A stretch of DNA of 15,249 bases from Acidimicrobiaceae bacterium (lineage in GTDB: Bacteria > Actinomycetota > Acidimicrobiia > Acidimicrobiales > Palsa-688), in assembly GCA_027334785.1 (NCBI GenBank), contig DAHWQF010000020.1, forward strand, positions 1 through 15,249, given 5' to 3'. A program made the translations under genes and the position numbers. Shown here piece after piece: positions 7,047 through 13,685 of this stretch (its first letter is position 1; every line of letters starts with the position of its first letter). The notes under the pieces were generated by a model. It was given only the letters and a program-made list of their open reading frames with translations. It was not told the origin of the DNA and searched no databases.

Positions 7047-9131
7047 ATGAACATCCTTGAGGTTGAAGGGCTCAAGACGCACATCCAGCTGCGCTCGCGC
7101 GTCGTTAAGGCGGTCGACGGAGTGAGCTTCAGCGTCGCCCCCGGCGAGACCCTCGGCGTCGTCGGGGAGTCCGGGTCAGGCAAGTCCATGACCGCGATGT
7201 CGGTGCTGCGCCTCCTGCCCAACGGCGGGCACATAGTCGGGGGGTCGGTACGCCTCGCGGGACGCGAGCTCACAGCCATGGCCGAGGCTGAACTTCGCGC
7301 TGTGCGCGGCAACGAGATCGGGACGATCTTCCAGGACCCGATGACCTCGCTCAACCCGACTATGACGATCGGCCGCCAGATCGCGGAGGCGGTCGTACTG
7401 CACAAGGGTGTCTCCAGGCGGGATGCCATGAAACGTGCGGCCGAGGTGCTTTCCCTCGTTGGTATGCCTAACCCGGCCGAACGCCTCGGCGACTACCCTC
7501 ACCAGCTCTCGGGTGGCCTGCGTCAGCGGGTAATGATCGCGATGGCGCTCGCTTGCGAACCCAAGCTCCTTATCGCCGACGAGCCCACGACGGCCCTCGA
7601 TGTCACCATCCAGGCCCAGATCCTTTCGCTGCTCGACGACCTGCGCTCGAGCCTCGGCATGGCCGTGCTGCTCATCACCCACGACATGGGCGTCATCGCC
7701 GGCCACACGGACCGCACCATCGTGATGTACGCCGGGCAAGTGGTCGAGTCGGCCACGACCGAGGAGCTGTTCTCCGAGGTACGCCACCCCTACACTGAGG
7801 CGCTGCTCGCCTCGATACCCCAGCTCGACCAGGACAAGACCCAAAGGCTGTACGCGATCCCCGGCCTGCCGCCAGACCTGTCGCGCCAGTTCGTCGGTTG
7901 CCGGTTCGCACCCCGCTGCCGGTACGTGACCGACATCTGCCGCCAGGAGCAGCCGCCTTCCGAGGGAGACGCCCACGTCTTCAGCTGCTTCCACCCCGTC
8001 CACGAGAGCGAAGAAGAGCTTGAGGACATGGTGCAGGCCGGGAAGCTTTCCGACCCGACCATCGAGCCGGCGGCCGGTGTACTCGACGGGGGCGCCTCGC
8101 CCCCCGGGACCCCACCACCCGCCATCTTGCAGCTGCAGGGCGTGCGTAAGGAGTACCCCGTCACCGCCGGTGCCGTGCTCCAGCGCAAGGTAGGGGCGGT
8201 CCAAGCCGTCCGTGGTGTCGACCTTGAGATCCCACAAGGGGAGACGCTCGGGGTGGTGGGGGAGTCGGGTTGCGGCAAGTCCACCCTAGGGCGCTTGGTC
8301 GTCGGCCTCGAGCCGCCCACTTCGGGCACTGTGGCCTTTGCCGGCCGGGACCTGGCCAAGCTGCGCGGAGCGGAGCTTCGCAGGACGCACAGGGACCTCC
8401 AGCTCATGTTCCAGGACCCCTACTCGTCCCTCGACCCGCGGATGCGTGTGGGCTCGATCGTGCGCGAGCCGCTCGTGGTCCAGGGGATCGGCTCGCCTGC
8501 AGAACAAAAAGAGCGCGTGGCCGAGCTCCTCCGAGAGGTCGGCTTGCCGGCACACGCGGTGGACCTCTACCCTCACGAGTTCTCGGGGGGCCAGCGCCAG
8601 CGCATCGGTTTGGCTCGGGCGCTCGCGCTGCAACCCCGCCTCATCGTGGCCGACGAGCCCGTTTCCGCCCTGGACGTGTCCATCCGTTCCCAGATCCTCA
8701 ACTTGATGAAGCGCCTGCAGTCGGCCCATCAGTTGACTTACATATTCATTTCCCACGACTTATCGGTGGTCCGCTACCTGGCGGACCGCATCGCCGTCAT
8801 GTACCTGGGCAAGCTGGTCGAGATCGGTACGGGCGACGACATCTATTCCCGCCCCGCGCACCCCTATACATCCGGCCTCATAGGCTCGATCCCCGTCCCC
8901 AACCCAAAGGTCCAACGCCGGCGGGAACGCATACCGATAAGCGGCGAACTGCCCTCCCCGCTCAACCCGCCCTCAGGTTGCCCGTTCCGCACTCGGTGCC
9001 CCTATGCTTGGGCGCGGTGTGCGGAGGAGGAGCCAGGGCTCAGCTCCTTCGGGGGCAAGCACTTCGCCGCCTGCCACTCCCCGCTGCAAGAGCCAGTCCA
9101 GCAAGCGGCGGAGGCGGTCACCGCGGCTTAA
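7047..9131 (+). CDS. Fused DppD-DppF dual ATPase of peptide-type ABC transporter (system 2)
   Basis: Both nucleotide-binding domains of the importer are in one 694-residue cytoplasmic protein. The first half has Walker A GESGSGKS (residues 40-47), Q-loop Q96, signature LSGGLRQ (154-160), Walker B LLIADEP (174-180) with catalytic E179, H-loop H212 and an oligo_HPY tail with cysteines (CRFAPRCRY). A linker of about 50 residues rich in proline and glycine (about 330-360) leads to the second half: Walker A GESGCGKST (405-413), signature FSGGQRQ (512-518), Walker B LIVADEP (532-538) with E537, H570 and a second oligo_HPY tail. All ATPase residues are intact in both halves, so two active sites are expected. 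In most bacteria DppD and DppF are separate genes; fused forms are known. It is the last gene of the operon, with the next gene 65 bases downstream behind a possible promoter. Confidence 0.95.
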   Translation: MNILEVEGLKTHIQLRSRVVKAVDGVSFSVAPGETLGVVGESGSGKSMTAMSVLRLLPNGGHIVGGSVRLAGRELTAMAEAELRAVRGNEIGTIFQDPMTSLNPTMTIGRQIAEAVVLHKGVSRRDAMKRAAEVLSLVGMPNPAERLGDYPHQLSGGLRQRVMIAMALACEPKLLIADEPTTALDVTIQAQILSLLDDLRSSLGMAVLLITHDMGVIAGHTDRTIVMYAGQVVESATTEELFSEVRHPYTEALLASIPQLDQDKTQRLYAIPGLPPDLSRQFVGCRFAPRCRYVTDICRQEQPPSEGDAHVFSCFHPVHESEEELEDMVQAGKLSDPTIEPAAGVLDGGASPPGTPPPAILQLQGVRKEYPVTAGAVLQRKVGAVQAVRGVDLEIPQGETLGVVGESGCGKSTLGRLVVGLEPPTSGTVAFAGRDLAKLRGAELRRTHRDLQLMFQDPYSSLDPRMRVGSIVREPLVVQGIGSPAEQKERVAELLREVGLPAHAVDLYPHEFSGGQRQRIGLARALALQPRLIVADEPVSALDVSIRSQILNLMKRLQSAHQLTYIFISHDLSVVRYLADRIAVMYLGKLVEIGTGDDIYSRPAHPYTSGLIGSIPVPNPKVQRRRERIPISGELPSPLNPPSGCPFRTRCPYAWARCAEEEPGLSSFGGKHFAACHSPLQEPVQQAAEAVTAA

Positions 9132-9140
9132 CCCTCGGGC

Positions 9141-9149
9141 TGCTACGCT
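9141..9149 (+). promoter_or_regulatory. Candidate extended -10 promoter element for the Hcp-like cassette
   Basis: TGCTACGCT (hexamer TACGCT, 9144-9149) lies just after the ATPase stop and 47 bases before ATG 9197. No clear -35 is visible. A 6-bp inverted repeat GATCGG/CCGATC (9155-9160 and 9177-9182) lies between it and the start and could be an operator. Confidence 0.35.
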
Positions 9150-9196
9150 CTCTGGATCGGAATTCGCCGTAATACGCCGATCGGCAAAGGGGAGCG

Positions 9197-9796
9197 ATGC
9201 CAATAGTTCGTTTTGTCCTCGGCTGGCGTAGCCTTTGGCCTACGCTGGCTGCTCTTTTCTTGGCGCTAGCGGCTGCCTGCGTGGCGGTGGTAACGGGCGC
9301 CGCGCCGGCCGGGGCCGTTAGTTTTGGCCCGGTTCGTGTCGCCATGGAACTCCCAGCCTCGGCCGTGGGCGCGAGTGGGCCCTTGGTTACAGAGCAGCTT
9401 TCCGCTTTTTCACTTTCCACTACCAACCAAGCAGGCACAGCGAGAGGGGTGGGCGCCGGGAGGACGGTGCCGGTCACCTCGCAGGCGAGTGCGACCTTCC
9501 CGATCGACACGACATCTACTGAGCTCTTGCAAGACGTCATTACCGGAAAGGTGATCAACCCTGTCGATGTGGTCATGTACCGGGCTGCCGCCGGACGGGA
9601 AGAAATCCTCCTGACCTACAAGTTCCGCAACGTCGCGATATCGAGTTACCAGCTCGAAGACGATGCCGCCGGCGCCCTTGTGCAGGTGAGCTTCTTTTAC
9701 ACGGCAATCAACGTGAGCTACGGTGTGGCTGCGGTCAAGAACGGCGGCGTCCCTGCGCCGAGCGGCTGGAACCTCGTTACCAGCAAGTCGACATAG
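9197..9796 (+). CDS. Secreted protein with an Hcp-like (T6SS tube protein fold) domain
   Basis: A 199-residue exported protein. ATG 9197 is preceded by GGGGAG. The N-terminus carries a signal peptide: basic RFVLGWR, hydrophobic core about residues 14-34, cleavage near APAGA (about 36-40). The mature part reads like the Hcp family (type VI secretion tube/effector fold): IDTTSTELLQDVITGKV, then VDVVMYRAAAGREEILLTYKF, RNVAISSYQL, and a late strand VQVSFFYTAINVSYG. These match the Hcp pattern of D..S..L....G followed by a strand, 'Y.L.N..ISSY' and a 'V.L.F..I...Y' strand. Hcp proper is cytoplasmic and has no signal peptide, and no other type VI gene is near, so I infer an extracellular or envelope protein that only shares the fold. 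It is probably co-transcribed with the next gene, 27 bases away, whose first domain is a diverged copy. Function unknown. Confidence 0.75.
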   Translation: MPIVRFVLGWRSLWPTLAALFLALAAACVAVVTGAAPAGAVSFGPVRVAMELPASAVGASGPLVTEQLSAFSLSTTNQAGTARGVGAGRTVPVTSQASATFPIDTTSTELLQDVITGKVINPVDVVMYRAAAGREEILLTYKFRNVAISSYQLEDDAAGALVQVSFFYTAINVSYGVAAVKNGGVPAPSGWNLVTSKST

Positions 9797-9814
9797 CACC
9801 ACCGAGCGAGCTCC

Positions 9815-9818
9815 GAGG
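9815..9818 (+). promoter_or_regulatory. Ribosome binding site deciding the start of the propeller protein
   Basis: GAGG ends five bases before ATG 9824. It overlaps the alternative GTG at 9818, which makes ATG 9824 the better start. Confidence 0.5.
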
Positions 9819-9823
9819 TGATA

Positions 9824-11389
9824 ATGGGCTCCAATCGCGCCCGTTGGCGAGGCACATGGTTGGCGAGCGCGGTCGTATTGGTGGCGGTCCTGGTTACCGC
9901 CGCCCTTCTAGCGAGCGCTCCTCGGCCGCTTCGGCTGGTCACCCATGTGGCCTCAGCCTCCGGCGGCCACCAGCTTTCGGCCCAGGGAATCTCGGCCTCC
10001 GGGGCAATCGGGCAGCTGTCGCTCGAAGCGAGGACTGGCCCTCTGATCGAGCCCATAACCTCCTTCTCGCTTTCGGTTCTGCCTAAGGGGCCCCGAGGGA
10101 CGAGCTCGCAAGGGGCGTCGGCGGCCATGGGGGTCGACTCGATGAGCGCCGGCGCCATGTTGATGGCGGTGCTGGAGCACACCGTTTACGCGACCGCGAC
10201 GGTCACGCTCGACAACACCCATCCCCACTTGTCTTACCGGTTCAGCCATCCCACCATCCGGGCCCACCTCCTCCAGGCCGGGACCGGCGGCACGGTCGAG
10301 ATCTCCATAGCTTTTGTACCGCCGGTGGTCCTGGTTACACCGACCCCGACCACTACGACCACGACGACGACTACCACGACGACGACTACCACGACGACGG
10401 TCCCGACGACGACCCTTCCGGCAACGACCCTTCCGGCAACCAGCACGCTGCAACCCCTTACTACGACGGCGGCCGCACCGGCGTGTAGTGCCGAGGCTGT
10501 CTTCACGGGGACGTCAACCACGCTCAGTTCCTCGCCGGCGCCCTGCAACCTGTTCGGTGTGGCCACGGGCGGGACGGGCAAGGAGGCTTGGGCGGTCGGC
10601 CAGGACGGGACGGTGCTCGCCACCCAAGACGAGGGGGCGAGTTGGGTTAGTGAGACCGGCGTACCCACGAGCGAAAACCTGCGGGCGGTCTATTTCACCC
10701 CAGGTTCGACCGGCGGCTGGGCGGTAGGGGACGGCGGCACGATAATCGCCACCACCGACGGAAAAACGTGGGCGCAGGAGGCCAGTGGTACCACTGCGGA
10801 CCTCTTGGGTGTCGCCTTCTCCGGGCCTTACGGCGTTGCGGTCGGGGCCGGCGGCACGGTCGTCACCACCGTCGACGGGGGCCAACAGTGGGCGTTTCTC
10901 ACCAGCACGGGCACTACTTTAAACGCGGTGGCCTTCTCGTCGGCCACCACGGCGGTGGCAGTCGGGGATAACGGTACGTCGCTGCAGGTCTCTTACGACC
11001 GTGGGTGGGGCGCGTCGACGGTGACGACGGGTGCGTCCAGCCCTCTTTATGGTGTCGCCTTCTTCACTTCCAACGCCAACACGTATGGGCTCGCCGTTGG
11101 CGGAAGCGGCACCATGGTCGCTTCGTTCGACGGCAACTGGTTATTTGTGACTAGCAGCAACTCCCCGGACCTCCGGGGGCTGGCTGTCGGCCAGTACGGA
11201 GTAGCCGTGGGAGGCGATGGGACCGTTGCCTTCCCAGGGTGCCTTGGCGGCTCGCCCGCAAATGCTGGCACCACCGAGCAACTCAATGCGGTCGCTCTGT
11301 GGGCCCCGACCAACTCTCCGTTCGTAGCCGTGGGCGATGGCGGCGTGATCGTGACGGGACAGGCCGCGCCCCTTGTTTTGGTCTGTTGA
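9824..11389 (+). CDS. Exported protein: Hcp-like domain, Thr-rich linker, seven-bladed Ycf48/BNR-like propeller
   Basis: A 521-residue protein with three parts. Residues 1-45 form a basic N-terminus and one hydrophobic segment (about 11-32), a signal peptide or membrane anchor. Residues about 68-165 resemble the Hcp-like core of the preceding gene: PLIEPITSFSLS, DSMSAGAMLMAVLEHTV, then LSYRFSHPTIRAHLL and GGTVEISIAFV line up with its PLVTEQLSAFSLS, DTTSTELLQDVITGKV, LTYKFRNVAISSY and ALVQVSFFY. Residues about 172-218 are a threonine/proline-rich linker like those of wall-spanning or glycosylated proteins. Residues about 220-521 contain seven repeats centred on AVGxxGT (AWAVGQDGTVLAT, GWAVGDGGTIIAT, GVAVGAGGTVVTT, AVAVGDNGTSLQV, GLAVGGSGTMVAS, GVAVGGDGTVAFP, FVAVGDGGVIVTG), several with SW/TW after them, as in Ycf48/photosystem II assembly-factor-like and BNR propellers. 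Cysteines are C221, C241, C473 and the last residue C521; a C241-C521 disulfide could close the ring. ATG 9824 fits the GAGG at 9815 better than GTG 9818. Function unknown. Confidence 0.8.
   Translation: MGSNRARWRGTWLASAVVLVAVLVTAALLASAPRPLRLVTHVASASGGHQLSAQGISASGAIGQLSLEARTGPLIEPITSFSLSVLPKGPRGTSSQGASAAMGVDSMSAGAMLMAVLEHTVYATATVTLDNTHPHLSYRFSHPTIRAHLLQAGTGGTVEISIAFVPPVVLVTPTPTTTTTTTTTTTTTTTTTVPTTTLPATTLPATSTLQPLTTTAAAPACSAEAVFTGTSTTLSSSPAPCNLFGVATGGTGKEAWAVGQDGTVLATQDEGASWVSETGVPTSENLRAVYFTPGSTGGWAVGDGGTIIATTDGKTWAQEASGTTADLLGVAFSGPYGVAVGAGGTVVTTVDGGQQWAFLTSTGTTLNAVAFSSATTAVAVGDNGTSLQVSYDRGWGASTVTTGASSPLYGVAFFTSNANTYGLAVGGSGTMVASFDGNWLFVTSSNSPDLRGLAVGQYGVAVGGDGTVAFPGCLGGSPANAGTTEQLNAVALWAPTNSPFVAVGDGGVIVTGQAAPLVLVC
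10361..10440 (+). repeat. 15-bp tandem repeats encoding the threonine-rich linker
   Basis: Two perfect copies of a 15-bp unit ACGACGACGACTACC occupy 10361-10390, and two perfect copies of a different 15-bp unit GACCCTTCCGGCAAC occupy 10411-10440. They sit in a wider ACG/ACC-rich tract starting near 10337. Both units are five codons long, so copy-number change would lengthen or shorten the linker without a frameshift. Confidence 0.8.
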
Positions 11390-11447
11390 GGGCTTTACGT
11401 GCTGCACTCGCGACACATCACTTATGCGGAGGAGGGCGCTCCCGTGA

Positions 11448-11456
11448 TGCTATGTT
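11448..11456 (+). promoter_or_regulatory. Candidate extended -10 element for the VapB-like remnant
   Basis: TGCTATGTT (hexamer TATGTT, 11451-11456) is followed after six bases by the CTG at 11463, the expected position of a leaderless transcript's first codon. A perfect inverted repeat TGAGGA-CGA-TCCTCA (11464-11478) begins right there and could be an operator. Confidence 0.3.
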
Positions 11457-11462
11457 GATGTC

Positions 11463-11618
11463 CTGAGGACGATCCTCAACCGGGATGATGACGTGTTAGC
11501 GGGGGCCGAGCAGTTGAGGCGCGAGGAGCATATCGGCTTCGGCGAAGCCGTCAACAGACTGGCCCGAGCTGGGCCGAGCTCTCAGGGACGTCGATTGCGA
11601 GTCAAAGGTGGGGCATGA
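11463..11618 (+). pseudogene. VapB-like ribbon-helix-helix antitoxin remnant
   Basis: A 51-codon frame reading (L/M)RTILN, RDDDVLAGAEQLRREE, then IGFGEAVNRLARAG strongly resembles VapB-type antitoxins, whose N-terminal ribbon-helix-helix starts M-R-T followed by DDD(V/L)L and ends (S/F)GE(A/V)...LAR.GL. Two defects suggest decay. There is no ATG, GTG or TTG between the in-frame stop at 11445 and the homologous region; the codon where the start should be is CTG. And the frame ends at 11618, shortly after the DNA-binding part, without the usual C-terminal toxin-neutralising segment. No VapC PIN-domain gene follows; a convergent oxidoreductase gene occupies that place and overlaps the last 17 bases. 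A working CTG start is possible but rare. The family match is by eye. Confidence 0.5.
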
Positions 11619-12531
11619 CCTCTTCGGCTATCAAGCGGATGTGGTCGAGGTCCGCAAGGTCGAGCACCTGCAGGTAAATCCGTTGCGCTCCCTTGGCTGC
11701 GTAGGCCCCTATCTTGTCGAGGACTTCCGCCGGCGAGCCGGCGAAGCCATTTTCGCGAAGCTCTGGTAGTTCCCGGCCTATGGCACGGGCCCGGCGAGCG
11801 AGGTCGGCTTCGGAGCGGCCGCAACAAACGACATTGGCTGTGGACCAGATGAGAGTGGCAGGGTCCCGGCCCTGGCTCTCGCAGGCTCGGCGGACGGCGT
11901 CGTAGGCCTTTTCCGCCTGGTCGGAGCCGACAAAGGGCGCATTGAACTCGTCGGCGTAGGCTGCCGCCAGCGAGGAGCTCCTCGGCCCACCACCGCCCCC
12001 CATGATTATCGGAGGGTGCGGGCGCTGCGCCGGCTGGAGCGGCCCGGGGTCCAAGCGGACCGAACAGGTGTGACCGGCGAACTCGAAGACAGTTCCCGCC
12101 GGCGTCTCCAACGCCCCCCGCAGTATGCGGAGCTGGTCTTCCAAGAGGTCGTAGCGGGCCTTCGCGCTCGGGAAGGCGAGACCGTAGGCCCGGTGCTCCT
12201 CCTCGTACCAGCCGGCGCCAAGCCCCACTTCGACCCGGCCCCCGCTCATGTGGTCCACCTGGGAGACAACCACCGGGAAGCTCCCTGCCGGGCGGAACGT
12301 CACCGGAGTCAGGAGCGTCCCCAGCCGGATCTTGGTCGTGTCACGGGCGAGGCCGGCGAGCGTCGTCCAAGCGTCCGTGTACGCGGGCAGCCCGGTGGCC
12401 TGGCCCATCGCGAGATAATGGTCCGAACGGAAAAAGCCGTTGAAGTTGCACTCCTCGGCCGCCCAGGCCACTGCCAGAAGCTGTTCGTAGCTAGCGCCTT
12501 GCTGGGGTTCGGTGAATATCCGGAGGTCCAT
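11602..12531 (-). CDS. LLM-class (luciferase-like) F420-dependent oxidoreductase
   Basis: A 309-residue soluble flavin/F420 oxidoreductase with the luciferase-like TIM-barrel. Family landmarks from the N-terminus are EQLLAVAWAAEECNFNGFFRSDHYL (strand-helix with the conserved SDHY/F), DAWTTLAGLARDTTKIRLGTLLTPVTFRPAG, the hallmark SGGRVEVGLGAGWYEEEHRAYGLAFPSAKARYDLLEDQLRIL region, PPIIMGGGG, and a C-terminal PAEVLDKIGAYAAKGAQRIYLQ helix. In actinobacteria such proteins usually use coenzyme F420 rather than FMN, acting on unknown small molecules; the substrate cannot be read from sequence. The ATG at 12531 gives exactly the usual N-terminus (MDLRIFTEPQ) and is preceded, with a six-base gap, by TAAGGT, suggesting a leaderless transcript. 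It is transcribed convergently with the propeller gene and apparently alone; the next gene on this strand starts 155 bases upstream of it. Confidence 0.9.
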   Translation of the reverse strand: MDLRIFTEPQQGASYEQLLAVAWAAEECNFNGFFRSDHYLAMGQATGLPAYTDAWTTLAGLARDTTKIRLGTLLTPVTFRPAGSFPVVVSQVDHMSGGRVEVGLGAGWYEEEHRAYGLAFPSAKARYDLLEDQLRILRGALETPAGTVFEFAGHTCSVRLDPGPLQPAQRPHPPIIMGGGGGPRSSSLAAAYADEFNAPFVGSDQAEKAYDAVRRACESQGRDPATLIWSTANVVCCGRSEADLARRARAIGRELPELRENGFAGSPAEVLDKIGAYAAKGAQRIYLQVLDLADLDHIRLIAEEVMPHL

Positions 12532-12537
12532 CCCCGG

Positions 12538-12543
12538 ACCTTA
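12538..12543 (-). promoter_or_regulatory. Candidate -10 element for a leaderless oxidoreductase transcript
   Basis: On the - strand TAAGGT ends six bases before ATG 12531, the spacing expected when transcription begins at the A of the start codon. No matching -35 is visible, so support is modest. Confidence 0.3.
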
Positions 12544-12686
12544 CCGGGCTCGCCGGCGCTGGCTGGCCGGGCTTCTACGGGGGCCGCCGGCCGGCGCTAG
12601 CGCTCGGGCCAACTTGTGCCGCCAGAACGCCGGTACCCTCGGCCGCAGCTACTCCGGTGCCCTCGGGCCGGCCCGCTCATGGGGGC

Positions 12687-13685
12687 TCACCAGCGGTCCT
12701 GGACATAGCGGGCCACCTCGTCGGCGTAGGTTGCCCGGATCTCGGCGGCTACGGCCTCTGGGAGCGCCGGCTGGCTACCGACGGCGGCGTTGGCGCGCGC
12801 CTGGGAGGCATTGCGTGCGCCCGGGATCACCGTGGTCACGCCTGGTGCATCTATGCACCAGCGGAGGGCCACTTCGGCGAGCGTCCACCCGGCCGGTGCG
12901 GCTTTTTGAAGCCTTCGGGCGGCGCGAAGCCCGACCTCGTAGGGCACGCCGGAAAATGTCTCGCCGACGTCGAACGCCTCGCCATGGCGGTTGTAGTTCC
13001 GGTGGTCGTTGCTCGGGAACTGCGTTGTCTCGTTGTACTTGCCCGAGAGCAGCCCAGAAGCGAGGGGCACGCGCGCTAGAACTCCCACGTTGGCCTCGGC
13101 GCACGCCGGCAGCAGCTTCTCGAGCGGCTTCAGCCGGAAGGCGTTGAATATGACCTGGATCGTCGCCACTCCAGGGCGCTCGATGGCCCGGAGGCCCTGG
13201 GCCACCGTCTCTATGGAAACGCCGTAAGCACCGAGGGTCCCCTCGCTCACCATGTCGTCGAGGGTGCCGAAGACTTCATCGGATTCGTAGACGCCGTCGG
13301 GAGGGCAATGGAGTTGGGTGAGCGGTATGGTGGCGAGACCGAGGTTCTCCCGGCTCCGCTCGGCCCACTCCCTGAGGGCGCGAGGGGAGTAGTTGGCCAC
13401 CTCCTGAGGTACTCGCCGGCCGCACTTGGTCGCAGCCACCAGGCCCTCGCCCGGGCGCTCGGCCAGCAGGCGACCGACAAAGCGTTCGCTCCTGCCGTCG
13501 CCGTAGACGTCGGCCGTGTCGAAAAGGGTAACGCCGGCGTCTGCCGCGGCGTGAAGTGTTGCCATGGCGTCTGCCTCGCTCACGTCACCCCAGTCGGCAC
13601 CGAGCTGCCAGCAGCCCAGGCCGACGACACCGACCTGCAGGCCGGTCTTGCCCAGCGTGCGAACCTCCAATTTGGCCACCTCCAT
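12687..13685 (-). CDS. Aldo/keto reductase
   Basis: A 332-residue NADPH-dependent oxidoreductase of the aldo/keto reductase superfamily, which reduces aldehydes or ketones in the cytoplasm. The catalytic tetrad is complete: D56 and Y61 in LFDTADVYGDGRSE, K87 in VAATKCG and H126 in LTQLHCPPDGVY. The N-terminal beta hairpin (VRTLGKTGLQVGVVGLGCWQLG), GAYGVSIETV and the C-terminal cofactor segment VTTVIPGARNASQARAN with VPLASGLLSGKY are also typical. I start at ATG 13685 because AGGA lies five bases upstream (13691-13694) and the protein then opens directly with the family sequence. The frame stays open to 13973, but that 96-residue extension is low-complexity arginine/proline sequence without family similarity. 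It faces the same way as the LLM oxidoreductase, with 155 bases between them. Substrate unknown. Confidence 0.93.
   Translation of the reverse strand: MEVAKLEVRTLGKTGLQVGVVGLGCWQLGADWGDVSEADAMATLHAAADAGVTLFDTADVYGDGRSERFVGRLLAERPGEGLVAATKCGRRVPQEVANYSPRALREWAERSRENLGLATIPLTQLHCPPDGVYESDEVFGTLDDMVSEGTLGAYGVSIETVAQGLRAIERPGVATIQVIFNAFRLKPLEKLLPACAEANVGVLARVPLASGLLSGKYNETTQFPSNDHRNYNRHGEAFDVGETFSGVPYEVGLRAARRLQKAAPAGWTLAEVALRWCIDAPGVTTVIPGARNASQARANAAVGSQPALPEAVAAEIRATYADEVARYVQDRW

Noticed and set aside
7176..8237. 353-residue open frame on the - strand opposite the fused ATPase
   Set aside because: Opposite strand of strongly conserved ATPase motifs; composition typical of an antisense shadow and no ribosome binding site.
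10361..10440. CRISPR-like short repeats
   Set aside because: Units are 15 bp, directly adjacent without spacers, and lie in frame inside a coding region for a Thr-rich linker.
9197..11389. A true type VI secretion locus
   Set aside because: Only Hcp-like domains are present; both proteins have export signals, and there are no sheath, baseplate, membrane-complex or ClpV genes in the window.
11535..11549. GGCTTC-GGC-GAAGCC hairpin as a terminator of the propeller gene
   Set aside because: It lies inside the conserved GFGEA codons of the VapB-like frame, 150 bases past the propeller stop, and has no T-tract.
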